A stretch of DNA of 64,000 bases from Progne subis subis (lineage: Eukaryota > Chordata > Aves > Passeriformes > Hirundinidae): contig JAKJHU010000036.1 of the NCBI GenBank assembly GCA_022316685.1, forward strand, positions 6,118,036-6,182,035, read 5' to 3'. Below, one piece after another: positions 58,206-64,000 of this stretch. Made by a program: the position numbers and the translations under genes. How positions within the stretch are numbered: position 1 is the stretch's first letter; each line of letters begins with the position of its first letter. Under the pieces are notes generated by a model. The model did not search any database and was not told where the DNA came from. It saw only the letters and a program-made list of their open reading frames with translations.

Positions 58206-59916
58206 AGAGACTTCAAAAGAGGAAGGAGCAGAAATCAGGAATGAAGTAGGGGGATATTGTGAAGAATTACATTTTGCTTTGTCCTGAAATACCAGCAATA
58301 TAAAATATAGAGGAGCTCTTAGCAGGCACATAACCTTTGATTTTTCCATATTAATTTGAAATTAATTATATTTTCATCAAGGCTTATAAAGACAGATTAG
58401 AAGAAAAAAGCAAGGCACTAAGACATAAAAAAATCCCCAGGATCTCGTTTGGGTTGTCCTAATGTCCACACGCCCTAGCACCATTCTGCAGCAGTAGTAA
58501 CCAGGAGAAGGAGAGTGGAAAGATACAATGTTTATATAGTAAAAGACTGCAAACAATTATCTCTATCATCTCTCCACAGCACTCTCGATGTTTTTTGTTG
58601 TTCTTCATCTCCTTCCTTCCACTTCTCTTTTTTTATTTTTTTTTATTTTTTCCTAGACCAAAGAGTTACAGGTTATTAAGACATTCTTAATGTAAATTTA
58701 TTATATGCCTGTAGCTTTTTTTACTTTTTTGTTTCATTTCAACTTACTGTACAACATAATTAAAAGTATGAAAACTATGTTTTTCCACAGAATGGCAATT
58801 ATCTTTGTTCTAGTCACTAATTTACTTTCTGTTTCTGTTACTACCTCAATATTTTCTGTGCTTTTTAAATTGATGATAAAAAGTGAATTGACACCTTTAT
58901 GAATCTTCTACCATAGTTCAAGTTCCTATTTCTGAATTATAAAGGTAGTCACTAAGCTTGTCTTTTTACACATGAATTTAGTAATTATTTCTTTTGTATT
59001 AATATTGCTGCACCATAGTTACTTTGTTAATCTTTCAGGAATAGCTAGTCTTTCTGAACCAACTATCCAGAAAAGTGGATTTTTTATCAGTCATTAAAAT
59101 TGCAAATTTCTCAACAGTTTAACAATATCAGGATTTCACCTGGATATTTGAAACTACTAAATATTAAAATAAGTATTCATTCTGAAATGTTTCTGGGCAA
59201 AAGAGGGTCCTACCAGCACAGTTCAGTCTGATTTGTTAGGTAGATAAGGATAGTTGAGATGCCCTGGGGTATCCCTCCTGGCTCTAAATTCTTAGTCCAG
59301 AAAGGCACAGATCTCTTTTCAACCTTCTATCATCAGGATGAGTTAGAGACTGAGGGACAGAGCAAATTACAATAGGTATTTTTTTCGTAGCTGAATCATA
59401 CTTAAGATTAAATATGTCATCTCAACAAGAAATGGTGTTTTTCTACTGTCTTGTAATATATCACTCAAAATGAGAGTCAGTTTTTTGATGTGAACATATA
59501 AAGTCAATCCAGCAGAGTAAATGGCCCAGCTTTTTTCCAGCTGGGCCCAGCATTTGAATGCTTATCGGAACACTGTTTTAACGATGTATTCTGTCTTACT
59601 GTCATTGAATCTATTATAACACTGATCTATTATAATTAAAGTTATAATTGACTTCCCTTTCTGACTGTCTGAATGTGCCTCAATAGTCCAAATAAGTTTT
59701 CATTCCACTAATCATTAAATGTATTTTTTTTTTAATGACTTAAGCAATAAATGAGTGGTGCCTGCCACATACCTTTGTTCTTTCATTCTCCCCACAATGT
59801 GTCAGAAAAATTACTCAGGGCCAAAGATACTCTGGACTTCAAAATGTCTTTTGCAAGATTTAGAAATAAACGTAGTAACATTACACAGCTCTTTTCAAGT
59901 GTTATTCTTCCTGCAG
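58206..59916. other. AT-rich noncoding stretch
   Basis: No gene recognised before the candidate exon. A T-rich patch lies at 58627-58652. Confidence 0.5.
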
Positions 59917-59977
59917 CTTTGAGTGTAGACGATGTACGGGAGCAGGACCATGAGGAAACGGATTCGGGCTGGAGCAG
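59917..59977 (+). CDS. Candidate 61-nt internal exon of an unidentified host gene
   Basis: The block is preceded by a pyrimidine-rich tract ending TTCTTCCTGCAG and followed by GTAATT, good acceptor and donor matches. Only one of three frames is open through it, reading LSVDDVREQDHEETDSGWSR, which is charged and protein-like. It has four CpGs within 61 bp in CpG-poor surroundings. Splice phases would be 1 in and 2 out. I do not recognise the protein, and neighbouring exons are not visible, so this could be chance. Confidence 0.35.
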
Positions 59978-62900
59978 GTAATTCTTGTCAAATCCTTGAG
60001 GAGGGCAATAATAGATCAGGAGAGAACATTTAAAGCTGAAAGCTGAAGCTAGTGTATTTGCTGGGAAACTACAAATTAATTCCTTAGCAAATATTGTGAA
60101 GAAAAGAAAGCCTGGCCTTAAAAAGCATTGCAAACAAAACCAATTAAAAAATTTAACTACTCAGGGAATGTGTAAAAAAACAGTCATCTTTTTTTTAAGG
60201 GTGTATGATAAAACTTCCTGAAACCCTTATAAAAGACCAGTATTTAATAAATTTTAGGGAAATAAAAAGTAAAATAAAATAAAATAACTCCTATTGATAT
60301 AGTAAGCATATATTTTCATTTGATATTATACATATACATAAAATACATGTCTTTGAAATCATTAGGCTACAACATGGTGTCTCTGATTTAGAGATAAGTC
60401 AAAAGTCCACACAGAAATAAAAATGTCCTCATAGAGTACAAATGGAGTACTTGTTTATCCTAAGAGCCATATTCAGACAATCAAGACAAAACATAAAATA
60501 GAATATAACTATTCATATAGATTTCTAATTTTTTAAACCCTTCATTTCAAACATACATGAAGATGCTACATAAAGGGCATACTCACTTCTAAACATGTAA
60601 AATTCAGACTTTCTGCAATACAAATGTTGCCTACCATAAAACCACTTGACTGGTCTAGCAATTTGTGCTGAGTGATGGGATGAATATCTCATGTGTCAAA
60701 CCTCGGCAAGTAGCCAGACTAAAGCACTGTGTTACTATAGTAGGAATAACATGTTAGTAGAATTGCATTTCCTCCTTCCACTTAACAAACAGACACATAA
60801 TGAAACAGTTGCAAATGCTTTGTGAAGTAAAAGGAAAGTGTGTAATCCTGTTTCTTCAAAGAATACGAAGTGGATATGCACAGAAAATAGAAATATAAAC
60901 TATGTTTTATGTATTATGGCCATTTTTAGAGATGAGATTTTTTTTCTGGAGGGAGAAAAATTTTTTTCTCTCATTTTTTCTGAGAGAGCGTGCTGGAATA
61001 TAATTTCCATAATTTTCTTTTCCTTCTCTAGGCATTAATATTAAAATTACTATATCAGCTACTTTCATAAACATGTGCTGTTTAGAGAATCAGAGAAAAC
61101 CCAAGATAGTAATTTAATAGGCAAATTTTTATGTAATCTGGGAGATCTTTACCTTCTAGACTTTGTTTACTAAAATAGCTAATCAAGCAGATCTGGGCAG
61201 GTCTGATGCAAGATAAAAATTATTCATTGATATAGTGATAAATGGGATTACATAAAAAGTGTTACTGGTAGTAAAATCTTAATGCTTCCTTACAAGTAAT
61301 GGGGTATAGCATCATAAAACTTTTGTTAACAATCAATAACTTTTAAATATTAATTTATAGAAAATGTGGTTTGTTTTGTCAGTTTTGGTAATTCTTTCCT
61401 ACCAAAAAAAAAAGAAAATGGTCAACCTAACCATTATCTTGGGTAGCCATGGAAGATCTCAAAAATACTGAAGCAAACACACTGGTTTAATATACTTATT
61501 TCAAGGCCAAATAAATTACTGTTTTAAGAAATAAATATCAAGAAAGGTAACAAAATAAAGAAATCAGACTGAACTATTCAGCCAGCTTCCTTAAAGAAAT
61601 GGACCTTGAGTTTTGTCCAGTTTCTTGTTTATGGTTTTGTAGCTACATGATGAGAAAAAAATATCCAACTGGAGGAAAGAATTCCAACACTTTAAAATCC
61701 AGCAAAATTCAGTGAATATCCTCGCTGTCTACATTTCCCATTGTTTTTTAATGAGAAGTGTTAGAGGAAGATCTAATTATTAATGGCCTTCAGAAAGCAG
61801 GTAATCAATTATTGTTGCAGTTAATAGTAAGGCCAGTAAGGTTTTTTCCCCCTATATTCCCCCAGTACCAGAAATTCAGTTTTATATCAAGAAACTACAA
61901 ACAGATGAGAGATAATTTTGGCATCCTTTATTGTTAAAACTGGCCTCTACATCTGATAGATGGAAAGTTTTGAAAAGTAACATTAGAATGTTCACTTTCT
62001 CCTCCCTATTCTCCTTTATTCTTATAAGAAAACAAAATATTCTTCTTTGAGAGCTATGATTTTCTTCAATGTCTGTAAATGATTCACTCAGAGCAAACAA
62101 GGAGACCTGTGAGTGTGGTTTCTGCATCTGCCTGCTTCAGGAAACCCTTTGGGCTAATGTCATCTTCTACTTACTCCTTTCTTCTCTTCTCGCTTTTGAC
62201 ATTCTGGTTGCATACAACTGTATCTCTCCAGGACAGGAGCACATTCAGAAGAATTTCCTCATGGAGCTATTATCACACATTTAATTTTTTTATATTGAAA
62301 TTTTGATGTTATTCAGAAGCTTTAGATGTTTTCCATGTCCTGGTACATTCAGCAAAATAACCAAAATGCTACATTCAAAACTGATAGGAAAAAATTGAAT
62401 ATTTTTTCTTCATTAAGAATATAATTTAAGACAAATGTCTGACAAGCACTAGTTGAACATTGTTTTTCTTACTTAATTTTGGTCATCATAAAATGTAAAT
62501 AAATAATATTTCTTTTTTTTATCTTTTACTTCTTTTGATTCACATGCTTTGTAACATTTAGTACAACTCTATTAAGCTTAATGACTTTATATTTTAAATT
62601 CAGTTTTCTGCTATAAAATCTGTTGTTGACATTGATAATAAACATTTTGATATTATTTAATCAAAACTTCTCTTTAAAAAGAAATCATGTTTCCTCTCAG
62701 ATCTCTCATTTTTATTCAGAATTAGTCTAATTGCCTGGTGATATTACTTTTCAAGATGAAAATGTTTCTGGTCCAGTTTTATCTGTGTAAAAGTAAGTGT
62801 ATGACTGAAGCAGAAAGGTGTCTTTACATGCCTCAAAAATTTCCTGGAACTGTGAGCCAATTCATGTGTTCAGAAGCAGAATTGGAAGTTCTTGAAAAAC

Positions 62901-64000
62901 ACTTGAACTTGATGCAGTTCTTTATATTCTTACCAATACATGTGCATATTTATATGGCCAAAGATATAATCATCAATGAGAAAAGTTCTAAGAAATATGT
63001 ATGTTCTTCTCAACAACATTCACTTGATGGAAAAGGAAATGGGGTCATCATTCTTCTCAAAATGTGCCAAAGCTTTTTGGCATCAAAGCAACACACTCTG
63101 CTTTTATCAACATTGCCATATCTAAGTAAGTTTTCTGCTAGGAAAACAGTCACATATGAAGAAATATGAAGAGAGCAAAGAAGAGGAAGGGACAGAAAAA
63201 AGAAAGGAAAATGCACTAGAGTGCTGCAGACTAAGTAACAAATTTTTCTATTTCCTATATTTTGTTGTATGACTATTGGTAGACAGTTGGACATCATGTA
63301 TTTTTAAAATTTGTTCAAGGAATATTAGGCACAGAAGAACAACTCAAATCACTGATCACTCTCTGTAGAATCCCGCTGAAAACCTCTCTCCACTGAAATG
63401 CAGTCTACTGCAGCACGGGGAAGATACGTGTAGCATTAAGGCCTTGAATGTCAGGATGCTTGAGATGAACCAGCAAAACAGTTTCTCTCTCAGAAAGTAT
63501 TTCTTCTCTTTAAATTTTACCTGATACATTCTATAATATCACAGAATATATCAAATTTATTTTAGGACTGTGTTATATATTTCTGTTTTGTGCAACAGAC
63601 CAAAAAGAAACTAAACGTATTTATATGTATTTCTAAAGTTATCTTAATACATTTATGCTTCTCTGGTGCAGCACAATAAACATTTTTATAGCTATCACAA
63701 ATTTTTTAAAAATATATTAGTCTTACTAACTCATCAGACATAACTTGCTAGCATTGAATTGTATTAATTCTTACAATAGAAAAATCTTTGTTGTTGCTTC
63801 TGTTTGTATTGAAGTACATGCTTATTTACTTATAATATTTAAAATTATCAAAAGCCTTTACCCCACCTAACCAAACCAAAAATTTTAGTTTTCCTGAAAG
63901 ATAGGAAGCACATGTTAAAATATTTTGGGTTTGGGACAACCTGATATAATTTTTAAATATAAGCAGATTTTTTTCTGATATTTAATTTTGAAAACAGGAG
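59978..64000. other. AT-rich noncoding stretch to the window end
   Basis: No gene or defined mobile element recognised. A 143-codon frame at 62738-63169 (+) has no motif and no exon-like boundaries. If the exon at 59917 is real, this would be intron. Confidence 0.5.

Noticed and set aside
62738..63169. 143-codon plus frame
   Set aside because: No family recognised; length is compatible with chance in this long region.

Overview
This 64 kb window looks like vertebrate, almost certainly avian (probably songbird), nuclear DNA. The evidence is many 5'-truncated CR1 LINEs with the usual avian 3' ends, a dense set of solo LTRs, an endogenous retrovirus whose envelope resembles avian alpharetroviruses, and an AT-rich single-copy background. 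There is no bacterial-style gene organisation. No complete host gene is visible. The only candidate host coding piece is one possible 61-nt exon at 59917-59977 (+). The window therefore reads as an intergenic or intronic repeat graveyard.

The centrepiece is a complete-structure provirus on the minus strand, 11696-20788 (9,093 bp). It has two 710-bp LTRs, a near-perfect 6-bp target-site duplication, a lysine-tRNA-type primer binding site, a polypurine tract, and gag, pro, pol and env in order. Matrix, capsid-nucleocapsid, RT-RNase H, integrase and TM survive as long open frames. At least five separate lesions break the genes: a frameshift in gag, stops and a frameshift in the pro region, a TGA in RNase H, and two frameshifts in env. 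The internal genes look betaretrovirus-like (lysine PBS, A-AAA-AAC slippery site at the gag stop, YMDD), while the TM subunit looks alpharetrovirus-like (internal fusion loop between cysteines plus CX6CC).

Around it lie solo LTRs, many with visible target-site duplications. A TGTGGTGGTGC-type family related to the provirus occurs at 3114, 7990, 30541, 41918, 48570 and 49215. A compact 390-400-bp family occurs at 22437, 31804 and 37807. There is a 331-bp LTR at 5162, a 1,081-bp ERVL-like LTR at 51703, a 1.6-kb LTR-like element at 56547 with relatives at 6775 and 28879, and an older LTR plus leader at 41564-43400. Several are nested: at 48287-50760 a CR1 holds an LTR that holds a second LTR, and at 28300-31415 one CR1 holds two LTRs.

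The rest (1-3113, most of 8.6-10.8 kb, 22.8-28.3 kb, 32.2-36.4 kb, 39.5-41.5 kb, 43.4-45.5 kb, 46.5-48.3 kb, 52.8-56.2 kb and 58.2-64 kb) is AT-rich sequence with microsatellites and long A or T runs and no recognisable gene. Family assignments come from reading motifs by eye; no database search was run.
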